This document shows positions 8,828-18,400 of a stretch of 64,000 nt of DNA, piece by piece. Within the stretch, counting starts at the first letter, position 1; each line of letters opens with the position of its first letter. Location: the NCBI RefSeq assembly GCF_001956985.1, contig NZ_CP019082.1:1302001-1366000 (forward strand). Reading direction: 5' to 3'. Source of the stretch: Paludisphaera borealis. GTDB lineage: Bacteria > Planctomycetota > Planctomycetia > Isosphaerales > Isosphaeraceae. The notes beneath the pieces were generated by a model. The model was not told where the DNA came from, made no database searches, and worked only from the letters and a program-made list of their open reading frames with translations. The position numbers and the translations under genes were made by a program.

Positions 8828-10354
8828 TTAAACGCGAATGCTCCGCGCGGTGGGCGAGAGGTATCCGGTTGTTTCCTCCGCCGGGGCGAGCGGCGGGAAG
8901 TCCGGGTAAGGCTTGGGCGCGACCTCAGGAAGTCGGACGGTGAACCGGGCGCCCTGGCCGGGACGGCCCTCGACCTGTATTGAGCCTCGTGAGGCGGCGA
9001 CGATCCGGTGCACGACCGAGAGGCCGAGGCCGACGCCGCAGCGCCCCATGAGCCGCGCGCGAGGCGACCGGTAGAAGGGCTCGAAGACCGCGGCGGTTTC
9101 CTCCAGGCTCAGCCCGCAGCCGCGATCCTCGACAGCGAGACACGACACGCCCGGCTCACGCCAGACCCTGACCCGCACGGCCGATCCGGGCTCGCTGTAC
9201 TTGAGGGCGTTGTCCACCAGGTTTTCTAAAGCCTGCGCGAGCAGCGGAGCGTGGGCGCGGGCCCAGACGCCGTGATCGGCCCCCTCATAGTGAAGGTCGA
9301 CGGCACGGGGATGCTCGGCCCACCGCTTGAGCGTCTCGGGGGTCCAGACCGTGAGGTCGAGCGGCTCCTCCTTGAGCGGTTCCGATTCGGTCTCGGTCCG
9401 GGCGAGGAACAGGAGCGAATCGACGATCTGGCGGAGGCGGTTGGCTTCGCGATGGACCTGGTCGAGCGTCTGCTCGTATTCCTCGGCAGGACGAGGCCGA
9501 CGGCGGACGACCTCGACGAGGCTTAATAGGCCCGCGACCGGCGTTCGCAGCTGGTGCGAGGCGTCGCCGGTGAACCGCTGCTGGCGTTCGAGCGCCTCGC
9601 GCCTCCGGTCCAGAAGCGCATTGAACGCCTTGCCGAGGTCTTCAAGCTCGTCGCCCGTGCCGGGACTCGGCAGGCCGCTCTGGTCGTTGGACGCGGCTTT
9701 CTCGCGTGCGGCCGCGGCCATCTGGACGATCGGGGCCAAGGCGCGCTGGCAGAGCCATCGACCGAGGACGGCCGACAGCAACAACACGGCCGCCGAGACC
9801 CCGCCCAGCGCCAGGGCGAGCCGATAGAGGCTCGCCTCGGTTGGGAATGGCGAAAGGCCGGCGGTCAGCACGAGTTCGGGGTACTCGATGTCGTCGTCGG
9901 AATCGTTTTCGGGGTGCCCCCGGCCCAGGTTGAGAAGCTCGGTCAGGCGCAAGTGGCGCCGGGCGATCCGCCAACCGGGGACATCGGTCATCGACGTTCC
10001 GTCGATCGGCATCTCCGGGAGCGCCTCGGGGTCGATATGAGGCGGAAACGGCTCGTTTACCAGATTCGGCGAACGGTCGACGACCCCCCCGGCGCCGTCG
10101 TGCACCGTCCAACGCACTTGCTCGACGCCGTTCTCGACGCCGAGCGTCAGTCGACGGTCCCGGGGCTCCCATTCGAGGCCGTCGGTCTCGATGTCGACGG
10201 CCGCCTCAAGGGTGTCGAGGGCCTTCTCCAGGCGCTCGTCGAGCTGATTGGTTAGGTACGATCGGCCCAGCAGGTAGAGGGTCGACGAGAACCCCAGGAG
10301 CACCACGGCCAGCGCGGCGAGGAAGAACAGCGAGAGCCGCGTCGAAAGACTCAT
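8828..10354 (-). CDS. Two-component sensor histidine kinase
   Basis: This encodes 508 residues with the classical order: a membrane helix at 7-29, a periplasmic sensor region of about 150 residues, a second helix near 180-200, HAMP, HisKA with the phosphorylated histidine at H267 (DASHQLRTP), then HATPase_c with the N-box ALENLVDNALKYS and G-boxes VEDRGCGLS and GVGLGLSVVH. The periplasmic part has no recognisable ligand domain. The ATG at 10354 overlaps the stop of the response regulator (ATGA), so the pair is co-translated and certainly works together. The stimulus cannot be inferred from the neighbours. Confidence 0.93.
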   Translation of the reverse strand: MSLSTRLSLFFLAALAVVLLGFSSTLYLLGRSYLTNQLDERLEKALDTLEAAVDIETDGLEWEPRDRRLTLGVENGVEQVRWTVHDGAGGVVDRSPNLVNEPFPPHIDPEALPEMPIDGTSMTDVPGWRIARRHLRLTELLNLGRGHPENDSDDDIEYPELVLTAGLSPFPTEASLYRLALALGGVSAAVLLLSAVLGRWLCQRALAPIVQMAAAAREKAASNDQSGLPSPGTGDELEDLGKAFNALLDRRREALERQQRFTGDASHQLRTPVAGLLSLVEVVRRRPRPAEEYEQTLDQVHREANRLRQIVDSLLFLARTETESEPLKEEPLDLTVWTPETLKRWAEHPRAVDLHYEGADHGVWARAHAPLLAQALENLVDNALKYSEPGSAVRVRVWREPGVSCLAVEDRGCGLSLEETAAVFEPFYRSPRARLMGRCGVGLGLSVVHRIVAASRGSIQVEGRPGQGARFTVRLPEVAPKPYPDFPPLAPAEETTGYLSPTARSIRV

Positions 10355-11052
10355 GAGCCCTCCCCCGTTGATCCGCCTGGAGGGTCGCCGAAGACGTAGC
10401 CGCGTCCACGGAGCGTGTGGATCAGGCGGTCGCCGTGCGCTTCGAGCTTGCGCCTCAGCTCGAATATATGGACTTCGAGCGTATTTGAGAGCCCGTCGTA
10501 CCGCTCGTCCCAGACGTGCTCGTAGATCCGGGTCCTCGAAAGCACCTCGTTGGGGTGGCGGAGGAAGAATACGAGCAGGGCGTATTCCTTGGCCTTGAGG
10601 TCGAGCGGCTTGCCGCCGCGGTCGGCCTTCTGGGTGGCGAGATCGACCTTCACGTCGCCGGACGACACGATCGTGCCTGACCGCCCCTCGCGACGCCGCA
10701 GCAAGGCGTGGACGCGAGCGAGCAGCTCATCGAAGGCGAACGGCTTGCAGAGGTAATCGTCCGCGCCGCCATTGAGCCCTCGAACCCGATCGGAGACCGA
10801 GTCGCGCGCGGTGAGGAACAGCACGGGCGTCTCGTGATCGCGCTCGCGGAACCGACGGAGGACCGAGAGCCCGTCCTGCGACGGCAGCCACCAGTCGAGG
10901 AGCACGAGATCCCACGAGCCCGATTGCAAGGCCTGCCACGCGACCTCGCCATCGGCCGCGCGTTCGACCGTGAAGCCCTCCTCGCGAAGGCCACGGACCA
11001 GCGACGCGGCGATCAGCTCATCATCCTCGACCACCAAGACGCGAATCCCCAT
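10351..11052 (-). CDS. OmpR-family response regulator
   Basis: This encodes 233 residues. The receiver domain has the acidic pair ED at 9-11, the phospho-acceptor D53 in VLLDWWLP, the conserved Thr in FLTARD and Lys in LCKPFAFDEL. The C-terminal winged helix is OmpR-like (LKAKEYALLVFFLRHP, then YDGLSNTLEVHIFELRRKL and IHTLRGRGYVF). I use the ATG at 11052 because the receiver begins right there (MGIRVLVVEDD). It is upstream of and overlaps the sensor kinase gene. Targets are unknown; the region upstream may carry an autoregulatory promoter. Confidence 0.94.
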   Translation of the reverse strand: MGIRVLVVEDDELIAASLVRGLREEGFTVERAADGEVAWQALQSGSWDLVLLDWWLPSQDGLSVLRRFRERDHETPVLFLTARDSVSDRVRGLNGGADDYLCKPFAFDELLARVHALLRRREGRSGTIVSSGDVKVDLATQKADRGGKPLDLKAKEYALLVFFLRHPNEVLSRTRIYEHVWDERYDGLSNTLEVHIFELRRKLEAHGDRLIHTLRGRGYVFGDPPGGSTGEGS

Positions 11053-11414
11053 TGCGTGGCTCCGCTCCGCTCGGTTCGCCGATCGCTCGTTCTCGATCGG
11101 CTCAACTTCATTGTAGCGCGAAGAAGCCTCCGTGATCGACGTCACATCCAGGGCCGAGCGACGGAATCGGCCTCGGTCGACGAAGGCGGACCGCCTCCCG
11201 AGCCGTCGTCGAGGAAGCCCAGCTCATCGATCCGGTCTCTCGTCCGGCTCGCGAGACAGAGGCCGAACCAGGCCAGAATGCGCTTGGCCTCCGCATCATT
11301 CGCGGCCGCGGCTGTCGTCGACGGGACGTTCGATCCGCAAGGGCGTCCGCACGGCGAGCGACAGGGGCGACGGAATGAGAACTTCCTCGTTTCGATGGCG
11401 ATGGTGATCGAGAG
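11053..11414. other. Intergenic region upstream of the two-component pair
   Basis: These 362 bases lie upstream of the regulator gene and must contain its promoter, unless it is read through from the small gene at 11618. Possible frames on both strands are rich in Arg and Ser and not convincing. I see no clear direct repeats of the kind bound by OmpR regulators. Confidence 0.4.
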
Positions 11415-11618
11415 TTAAATTCCAGCCGCATGGTCGCATCTTGGGGCGTCGCATGCGCCACGCGATGGAGCCGCCCTGCGCGACGGTCCCGATCCGACTC
11501 GCGCCAGTAGCCAGCCGACCGATTCGATCAATTGAAAAGCGATAAAGCCCAGAACCAGCCCAGCGAGAACTCCCGAGCAGACCGGTAAGACAAGGATGCG
11601 GAACACGGAGTCGTCCAT
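11415..11618 (-). CDS. Probable small single-helix membrane protein
   Basis: This encodes 67 residues. After MDDSVFRI comes one long hydrophobic helix, LVLPVCSGVLAGLVLGFIAF, and then a basic, Ala/Pro-rich tail. The start ATG at 11618 is preceded at 10 bases by GGGAGG, a good ribosome-binding site. It points the same way as the two-component genes, 360 bases upstream of them. No family is recognised. It could be a small membrane regulator or a chance frame; the ribosome-binding site and clean helix favour a real gene. Confidence 0.45.
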   Translation of the reverse strand: MDDSVFRILVLPVCSGVLAGLVLGFIAFQLIESVGWLLARVGSGPSRRAAPSRGACDAPRCDHAAGI

Positions 11619-11694
11619 CACGATCCAACCTCCCAAACAAAGAAGCCGCGGCGGAAGGCCGCCTTCGGGTCGTCTTTACGGAAGAAGCTTAGAC

Positions 11695-11770
11695 AGAGAA
11701 GGTTAGATCAGCGTTATCTCGATATAAATTGCGGCTAATATAGTTGTAAGAGTTTATGGCTAAAAAGGAT
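11695..11770 (+). promoter_or_regulatory. AT-rich region, probable promoter of the aquaporin operon
   Basis: About 75 bases here are strikingly A/T-rich against a very GC-rich background, including GATATAAATT near 11729-11738, which resembles a -10 element. The aquaporin start is about 140 bases downstream, leaving room for a leader. The exact start of transcription cannot be told. Confidence 0.3.
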
Positions 11771-11877
11771 GAGGAAATTGAAGTGGGCTCAGGTCGGCCG
11801 AATCTTGCGGTTCGTTCTGGGGACCCTGAGAATGTCCGGATTCGATTTCGAGGGTTCCGCGAGATGAAGGAGTCGGC

Positions 11878-12762
11878 GTGAGCGACGAACGACCATCCCT
11901 GGCGAAGCCGTGCGCGGCGGAGTTTGTGGGCACGTACCTGCTGATTTTCCTTGGCTGCGGGGTCGTGCATGCATCGGTTTTGACCGGGGCGCAGAGCGGG
12001 CTCTGGCAGGTCGCGATCGTCTGGGGCGTGGCGATCATGCTGGCGGTCTACGCCGTCGGCGCGATCAGCGGCGCGCACATCAATCCGGCGATCACGCTGG
12101 CCTTCGCCGTCTGGGGACGCTTTCCCTGGCGGTTGGTGGGGCCGTACATCGCTTCGCAGACGGCCGGCGCGTTCGTTGCGGCGGCGACGTTATACGTGCT
12201 GTTCAACCCGTACCTGAAGCTCCGCGAGGAAGCCAAGAACGTCGTCCGGGGCGCGGCGGGGAGCGAGATCACCGCGATGTGCTACGGCGAATACTTCCCC
12301 AGCCCCGGCCCGCTCTCGAACGCCGAGGGGCCCTACTCGATCGACCGACACGAACGGTTCAACAAGCTGGTGTCCGAGCCCGCTGCGTGCCTCGCCGAAT
12401 TCCTGGGCACGCTCGTTCTGGCTCTGGTCGTCTTCGCCGTCACCGACGACCGCAACCCGTCGGCCCCGCCCAACGGCCTGGCGGCGGTGTTCATCGGCCT
12501 GGCGGTCGCGGCGTTGATTTCGGTGATCGCCCCGTTGACGCAAGCCTGCTTCAACCCCGCGCGCGACTTCGGCCCGCGACTCTTCGCCTGGCTCGCGGGC
12601 TGGGGACCGATCGCCCTGCCCGGCCCCAGGGGCGCGGGGTTCTTGACGGTTTACATCCTCTCCCCGATCGCGGGTGCCATCACCGGGGCGGGGCTGTATC
12701 TGCGCGTTCTTGCGGTCGACGGAACGCGAAGAGTGCACGACATCGAAGGGAACGCGGAATGA
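11878..12762 (+). CDS. MIP family aquaporin / glycerol facilitator
   Basis: This encodes 294 residues with six membrane helices and the two half-helix signatures, GAHINPAITLAF and ACFNPARDFGPRL, so both NPA boxes are intact. The long loop between helices 3 and 4 (about 125-165, with FPSPGPLSNAEGPYS) and the D after the second NPAR fit the aquaglyceroporin (GlpF) branch, which passes glycerol and often metalloid acids. GTG at 11878 is preceded by AAGGAG. The stop overlaps the start of the next transporter (ATGA). No glycerol kinase gene is near, so the solute may be something other than glycerol. Confidence 0.92.
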   Translation: MSDERPSLAKPCAAEFVGTYLLIFLGCGVVHASVLTGAQSGLWQVAIVWGVAIMLAVYAVGAISGAHINPAITLAFAVWGRFPWRLVGPYIASQTAGAFVAAATLYVLFNPYLKLREEAKNVVRGAAGSEITAMCYGEYFPSPGPLSNAEGPYSIDRHERFNKLVSEPAACLAEFLGTLVLALVVFAVTDDRNPSAPPNGLAAVFIGLAVAALISVIAPLTQACFNPARDFGPRLFAWLAGWGPIALPGPRGAGFLTVYILSPIAGAITGAGLYLRVLAVDGTRRVHDIEGNAE

Positions 12763-13781
12763 CGCGGCGGCGGTTCGATTGGTTCCTGCCGGGGATGGTG
12801 ATCGCCGTTGCGCTGGCGTGCGTGTTTCCGGGGCCGGGGGCTCACGGCGGGTGGCTGCATCCGGAGATCGTGACCAAGGGGGGCGTGGCTCTGATCTTCT
12901 TCCTGCACGGGGTCGCCCTCTCGTTCGGGGCGCTCCGGGCCGGGGCCTTTCAGTGGCGGCTGCATGTGGTCGTTCAGCTTGGCACGTTCTTGTTGTTTCC
13001 GGTGCTGGGGCTGGCGATGCTGGCGGTCTTCGGCGGGTACATCTCGGCCCCGCTCCGGCTGGGCTCGTTCTATCTGTGCGCGTTGCCGTCGACGGTGTCG
13101 TCGTCGGTCGCGCTCACGGCGGCCGCGCGGGGCAACGTGCCGGCCGCCGTCTTCAACGCGACGCTTTCCAGCCTGCTCGGCGTGGTGCTCACTCCACTGT
13201 CGATCGGCTGGTATCGCGGAGCGAGCGGAGAAGGCGCGTCGCTGACCGGCGTGATGATCGACCTCGTCGTCTGGCTCGTCCTGCCGCTCGTTGTCGGCCA
13301 GATCGCGCGGCGATGGCTCGGCGGGTGGGCGGCGCGCAACAAGGCGAAGATCAACGTGGTCGATCGGATCACGATCCTCTTGCTGGTCTATACGTCGTTC
13401 TGCGACTCGGTGGCGATGGGCGTCTGGCGGGGACACGGCCTTGACGCGTTCGCGACGCTGGCGGCGTCGATCGTGCTGTTCTTCGCCGTGATGTTCCTGA
13501 TCGGCTGGATCTGCGACCGCCTCGGCTTCTCGACGCCCGACCGCATCGCCGCGATCTTCTGCGGGTCGAAAAAGACGCTCGCCTCCGGCGTGCCGATGGC
13601 CCAGCTCATGTTCGGCGAATCGCCCGACCTGGGCCTGATCCTCCTGCCGATCATGATCTATCACCCGTTGCAACTGCTCATTTGCGGCGTCCTCGCCGGG
13701 CGTTGGGCGAAGCGGGCCGAGGAAATAGGCGAATTGGCGCAGCCGATCCCGCAAGCTGGATTGCTGCTCGACGAGGACTGA
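12759..13781 (+). CDS. SBF-like bile acid:sodium symporter family transporter
   Basis: This encodes 340 residues with about ten membrane helices. The fold is that of SBF-like/YfeH proteins in the BART superfamily: VTKGGVALIFFLHGVALSF, LCALPSTVSSSVALTAAARGN, then IFCGSKKTLASGVPMAQLMFG near the end. These carry organic anions with sodium; the sister family Acr3 exports arsenite. The ATG at 12759 overlaps the aquaporin stop, so the two are coupled and perhaps move related solutes. The C-terminal tail is soluble. A strong hairpin follows at 13827. Confidence 0.88.
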   Translation: MTRRRFDWFLPGMVIAVALACVFPGPGAHGGWLHPEIVTKGGVALIFFLHGVALSFGALRAGAFQWRLHVVVQLGTFLLFPVLGLAMLAVFGGYISAPLRLGSFYLCALPSTVSSSVALTAAARGNVPAAVFNATLSSLLGVVLTPLSIGWYRGASGEGASLTGVMIDLVVWLVLPLVVGQIARRWLGGWAARNKAKINVVDRITILLLVYTSFCDSVAMGVWRGHGLDAFATLAASIVLFFAVMFLIGWICDRLGFSTPDRIAAIFCGSKKTLASGVPMAQLMFGESPDLGLILLPIMIYHPLQLLICGVLAGRWAKRAEEIGELAQPIPQAGLLLDED

Positions 13782-13826
13782 GTTGGTGCGGCGTTCCCGG
13801 CGGATCACCCCCATACAAGCAAGCTC

Positions 13827-13860
13827 GAAGGTAAGCGCGACGACCGTCGCGCTTACCTTC
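13827..13860. terminator. Bidirectional terminator-like hairpin
   Basis: GAAGGTAAGCGCGAC (13827-13841) and GTCGCGCTTACCTTC (13846-13860) form a perfect 15-bp stem around the loop GACC. It lies between two convergent genes that end at 13781 and 13878. No T-run follows, but position and strength fit a shared terminator. Confidence 0.65.
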
Positions 13861-13877
13861 TCATACGACTTACGTGC

Positions 13878-15209
13878 TCAGATCTTCGCCGGCACGACGA
13901 AGCCTGCGCGATAGGGCCGCGTAAGATACGTATCGGCTTCCGAGTCGTTCACGAACGTCTCGGCGGTCGGGTTGACGTGGAGCTTGCGGCCGAGGCGGTA
14001 GGCGATGTTTCCGAGGTGGCAGTAGGCGCTCGAAAGGTGGCCTTCCTCGATGTCGGCGTTGAGCGCCTTGTGATCGCGGGCGCGGACGGCCTTGACGAAG
14101 TTGGCGTAGTGATCGCCGCCGCCGGAGCCCGCCGGGCCGGGGTCGAGCTTGGGGCCGAAGAAGGTTTGCCAGTTGGTGTAGCTTGTGATCGTCAGGATGC
14201 CTTCGGTGCCGTAGAAGATGTCGCCGATCCTGACCTTCATCTCGTCGTTGGTGATCAGGCCGCGGACTTCGAACTGAAGCTCGCAGTCGTCGAAGCCGAA
14301 GCTGGTGGTCAGCGTGTTGGGCGTCTGGCCGTCGTCGGAGTAGCCGAATCGGCCGCCGGACGACTGCACGGTCTTCGGCAGCTCGTGCTTGTCGATCCCC
14401 CAGCGGGCGAGGTCCATCTGGTGGATGCCCTGGTTGCCGAGGTCGCCGTTGCCGTAGTCCCAGTTCCAGTGCCAGTTGTAGTGGAACCGGTTGGGGTTGA
14501 ACGGCCGTTCGGGGGCGGGGCCGAGCCAGAGGTTGTAGTCCACGCCGGCCGGGACGGGGCCGTCGGGTTTGTGGCCGATCGAGCCGCGCGGCTTGTAGCA
14601 GAGCCCCTTGGCCATGTAGATCTGGCCGAGCTTGCCCGAGCGGAGGAACGCCATCGCGTCCTGAATCCCCTTGTGGCTGCGGCACTGGGTCCCGGTCTGG
14701 ACGATCTTGTCGTGCTTCCGCGCGGCCTCGACGATCCGCCGGCCCTCGCTGACGTTGTGGCTGACCGGCTTCTCGACGTAGACGTCCTTGCCGGCCTGGA
14801 TCGCCCAGATCGCGGCGAGCGCGTGCCAGTGGTTGGGCGTGGCGATCGAGACGGCGTCGATCGACTTGTCGTCGAGCAGGCGGCGAATGTCCTGGACGTA
14901 CTTCGGCGCCGAGCCTGGAGAGAGCTTCTCGACCTCGTGCTGGGCGCGCGCGCCGGATTGCGGGTCGATGTCGCAGATCGTCGCGACGGTCACGTTCTTC
15001 TGCTTGCAGAAGCCTTCGACGTGGTCCATTCCACGACCATGGACGCCGATCACCGCGACGCGCAGCGTCTCGTTCGCGCTCGGCTTCGACGAGTCGGCCG
15101 GCTCGTCGGCGGGCGAAGCCGCCTTGGCGTAGCCGGCCGGCAGCGCGGCGATCGCGGCGGCCAGCTTGGCGGTGTCGTGGAGGAAGTGACGGCGATTCGG
15201 CTCTCGCAT
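13878..15209 (-). CDS. Gfo/Idh/MocA family oxidoreductase, Tat-exported
   Basis: This encodes 443 residues. A Tat signal opens it (MREPNRRHFLHDTAKLAAA), followed by a Rossmann fold with the nucleotide loop in VAVIGVHGRGMDHV, the TPNHWHA segment and EKPVSHN holding the catalytic Lys. The C-terminal domain is the alpha/beta sheet used for substrate and oligomer contacts. Family members oxidise or reduce sugars with NAD(P); the secreted planctomycete subfamily has no proven substrate. ATG at 15209 has GGGAG eight bases upstream; the frame upstream is noise. Confidence 0.9.
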   Translation of the reverse strand: MREPNRRHFLHDTAKLAAAIAALPAGYAKAASPADEPADSSKPSANETLRVAVIGVHGRGMDHVEGFCKQKNVTVATICDIDPQSGARAQHEVEKLSPGSAPKYVQDIRRLLDDKSIDAVSIATPNHWHALAAIWAIQAGKDVYVEKPVSHNVSEGRRIVEAARKHDKIVQTGTQCRSHKGIQDAMAFLRSGKLGQIYMAKGLCYKPRGSIGHKPDGPVPAGVDYNLWLGPAPERPFNPNRFHYNWHWNWDYGNGDLGNQGIHQMDLARWGIDKHELPKTVQSSGGRFGYSDDGQTPNTLTTSFGFDDCELQFEVRGLITNDEMKVRIGDIFYGTEGILTITSYTNWQTFFGPKLDPGPAGSGGGDHYANFVKAVRARDHKALNADIEEGHLSSAYCHLGNIAYRLGRKLHVNPTAETFVNDSEADTYLTRPYRAGFVVPAKI

Positions 15210-15403
15210 GGGCGTGGCTCCCAGGGACGTTGAGAGGTTGTCATACCGTGTGTTCAAGGATTGTATGATACCTCGGTGCCGAATGCGACGGATCGAAGAA
15301 TCTGGAAAGATCCGCCCTGAGCCAGAAAGATGGATCCAGGTCGCGGGGCGAGGTCTCAAACTCGGTGGAAGGGTCGAACGAACCGCCGGAGCGAGGTCGG
15401 AAC

Positions 15404-18400
15404 ATGACGCGCATTCATCAAGACGTACGCCTGGTCGAGCAGATGGAAACGCTGTTTCACGCCGGCTCGCTCGGCGGCCTGTCGGACGGGGCGCTTCTGG
15501 ACCGATTCCAGGCTCGCCAAGTCGCCGGCGCCGAGGCGGCGTTCGCCGAGCTGGTGAAGCGGCACGGGCCGATGGTGTTTGGCACCTGCCGGCGGATTCT
15601 CGCCGACCCGCATCTCGCGGAAGACGCGCTCCAGGCCACGTTTCTCGTTCTTGCCCGTCGCGCGGGGTCGGTTCGCAATCGCGAGACGCTCGGCGGCTGG
15701 CTTCACCGGGTCGCGTGCCGGATCGCCTGGCGGTCTCGCAAGCGCGCCGACCGCCGCCGGGCGAAGGAGGAAGCGATGGTCGAAGAGATCGCCGCGAAAG
15801 CCGTCGACCGCGCAGATGACTCCGAGCTGCGATCGATCCTCGATCAAGAAATCGACCGACTCCGCGACGTCCAGCGCCTCCCCGTCGTCCTTTGCTGCCT
15901 CCAAGGGCTTTCGCACGAGGAAGCCTCGCAGCGGCTTTGTTGGCCGCTCGGAACCGTCAAAAGCCGCCTGGCCCGAGGCCGCGAGAAGCTCCAATCGCGA
16001 CTCATCCGCCGAGGCGTCGCGCCTGCTCTGGCAGCCACGGTCCTGACAGGCGGGATGCAAGCCACCGAGGCCGCCGCCATTTCGTCCGCGCTCGTCAAAT
16101 CCACGGCCGCGCTGGCCTGGAAGGCGAGCTTCGCCGCCGCGGGAGCTTCGGCGGCCGTCGCTACGCTTGTGGGTGAGGAGCTGGGATCGGTCCTGGCGAT
16201 CAAGCTGAAGATCGGGGCCGCCGTGGTGACGACCGGTCTCGCGGTTGCGGCCGTCGGATTCTTCGGGCCGGGGGCCCTGAGCCAGAAGCCGCGCGGCGAG
16301 GACTCACCGAAGCCGGCGGTGATTCAGAACGAGGCGCGTAAGCCCGACCCGCCTGCGATTGATTCGACGCTCTCGGCCTCGGGCCGGGTGCTCGACGCGG
16401 CGGGAAGGCCGATTGCAGGTGCGCGAGTTTATCTCCGCGAATGGACCGCGAGCCGATTGGGTCGCGTGGACTTCGCGAGGAGAGACAAATTGTTGCCCGG
16501 AGAAATCATCAACGACGCTCTGGCTGAGCGGACGACCGACGCCGACGGGCGTTTCGAGTTCACGGAGGTCCTCGCGTCGGGAATTCCCAGAGTGCTCTAC
16601 ACGGGCGAGACCGTGTACCCCTGTGACGTCGTCGCCCTCGCATCCGGGCGGGGGCTGGCCTGGCTACCCTTGAAACCCCATCACCTCACTGTGCCGATCA
16701 CGCTGACTCTGGGCGAGGAGGGAATCATTCGCGGGAAGCTCGTCGAGCCCGGAGGCAATCCCGTCGCAGGAGCAAGCATCTTGATCACTGCTCTCGGTGC
16801 TCTGGATCAACCGGACGGCGACGAGCGGGACACGGAGAATCGAATGGACCTCAGGTGGTCGGGCTTCCTTGGTGTAAAAACCGGAGCGGACGGCCGTTTT
16901 ATCGTTCGCGGGTTGTCGCGCGAGATGGCCGTCACGCTGATCGTCGCCGAGCCCCAGCACGAGCGACTTGTGGTGTATGCGGCGACCGAACCTCCTCCAT
17001 CACAAGCGACAGCCCAACAGAATCCGAGCCGTGAGGCCGGCAAACTTGCCGACCCGGAACTCCTTCGCGGCGACTTCACGCTCACGATCCGCGTGGCCGA
17101 TCACGTCTTGAACGGTCGCGTCGTGTTCGAGGCCGACGACAAGCCCGCCCCGAACGCCCAATTGAACTACGTCATGAAGTCCGCAACGAGGGTCTTTGGG
17201 GCCGCGAAGCTCGACGCCGAGGGGAAGTTTCGCATCGAGGGGCTCGTGCCTGGTACGGTGGTTCTTCGCGCCCTCAATCCCCAAGCGGATGCGGTGCCGG
17301 CCGACGTTGAAGTCTCGATCCCGGAGACGCCGAAGGAGAGCGAGTACACCCTCGTCTTGCCTCGCGGCCTGGTCGTCAGGGGCCGAGTCGTCGACGGCGC
17401 CAGTGGTCAGGGGGTTGGAAACGTTGACGTTCGATACATCCCGGAACCGCAACACGGTCGGAAGGGGTCCCCGTTCGGGCTCGACTGCCGCACCGATTTC
17501 AACGGCCGCTATCGCATGGTCGTGCCTGCCGGTCGTGGCGCCGCCGAAGTCTTTGGCGTGCCTCGTGAGTTCGACCATCCCCTCCGAGGGGACGTGGGCG
17601 ATCCCCCGAACCCGAGTTACTCGCGGCAGGCCGAGGGCGAGGCCGGACAGACGATCGAGCTTGCCGATATTCCCCTCAATCGCTTAAGAGAGGCCGTGAT
17701 CCGGGTCGTCAGCCCGGACGGTCGTCCGGTTCGTAACGCCGAGGTCAGCCTCCTCGATAGCGCGTATACCTCAGGGGGGACCGACAAGGGCCGCACGGAC
17801 GCCGAAGGTCGCTATCGCACGAGGGGATTGCAAAGCGGCCAGAGCGCAACCGTCGATGTTGTGGGTCCTGACGGCTTACAGGGGGGAACTGCGGAGATCA
17901 CTCGAATCGACGCACCGGGCAAGAAAACCGGAGAGATCGAGGTCCGACTCTCTCCGCTCGGTTCGCTCTCCGGGCGCGTCCTGGGCGACGACGGCGTCCC
18001 GCTTCCGGAAGCCCGCATGACGCTTTTCCGGAACGTCAGATACGCCGAGCAGTCCGACCCGTCGTTCGGAAAGGCCGTGGACGTCGGCTGCCAGGTCGCT
18101 GGCGACGGTTCGTATTCCTTCAAGAGGCTGATCCCAGGCGGCGTCTTCAGCATACGGGTCGAGGTCGACGGGCACGCCACCGCGACAAGCGCCGACGTGA
18201 AGGTCAAGCCGGGAGAGGACGCTCGCTTCGAGGACTTTCGACTCCCCTTCTCAGACCAGGAAATAACCGGTGTCGTCGTCGATCCGAGGGGAAAGCCGCT
18301 TGCGGGCGTGACGGCCACTTATGAACGCGACCATCGAGGGCCCGTGCTCTACGCACCAAATGGGGCCGTCTGGTTCCAGAACACCGACGCGTCGGGGCGC

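Noticed and set aside
11296-11640. Minus-strand frame of 114 codons overlapping the small membrane protein
   Set aside because: Poor composition and no ribosome-binding site; the frame with the membrane helix and GGGAGG is more plausible.
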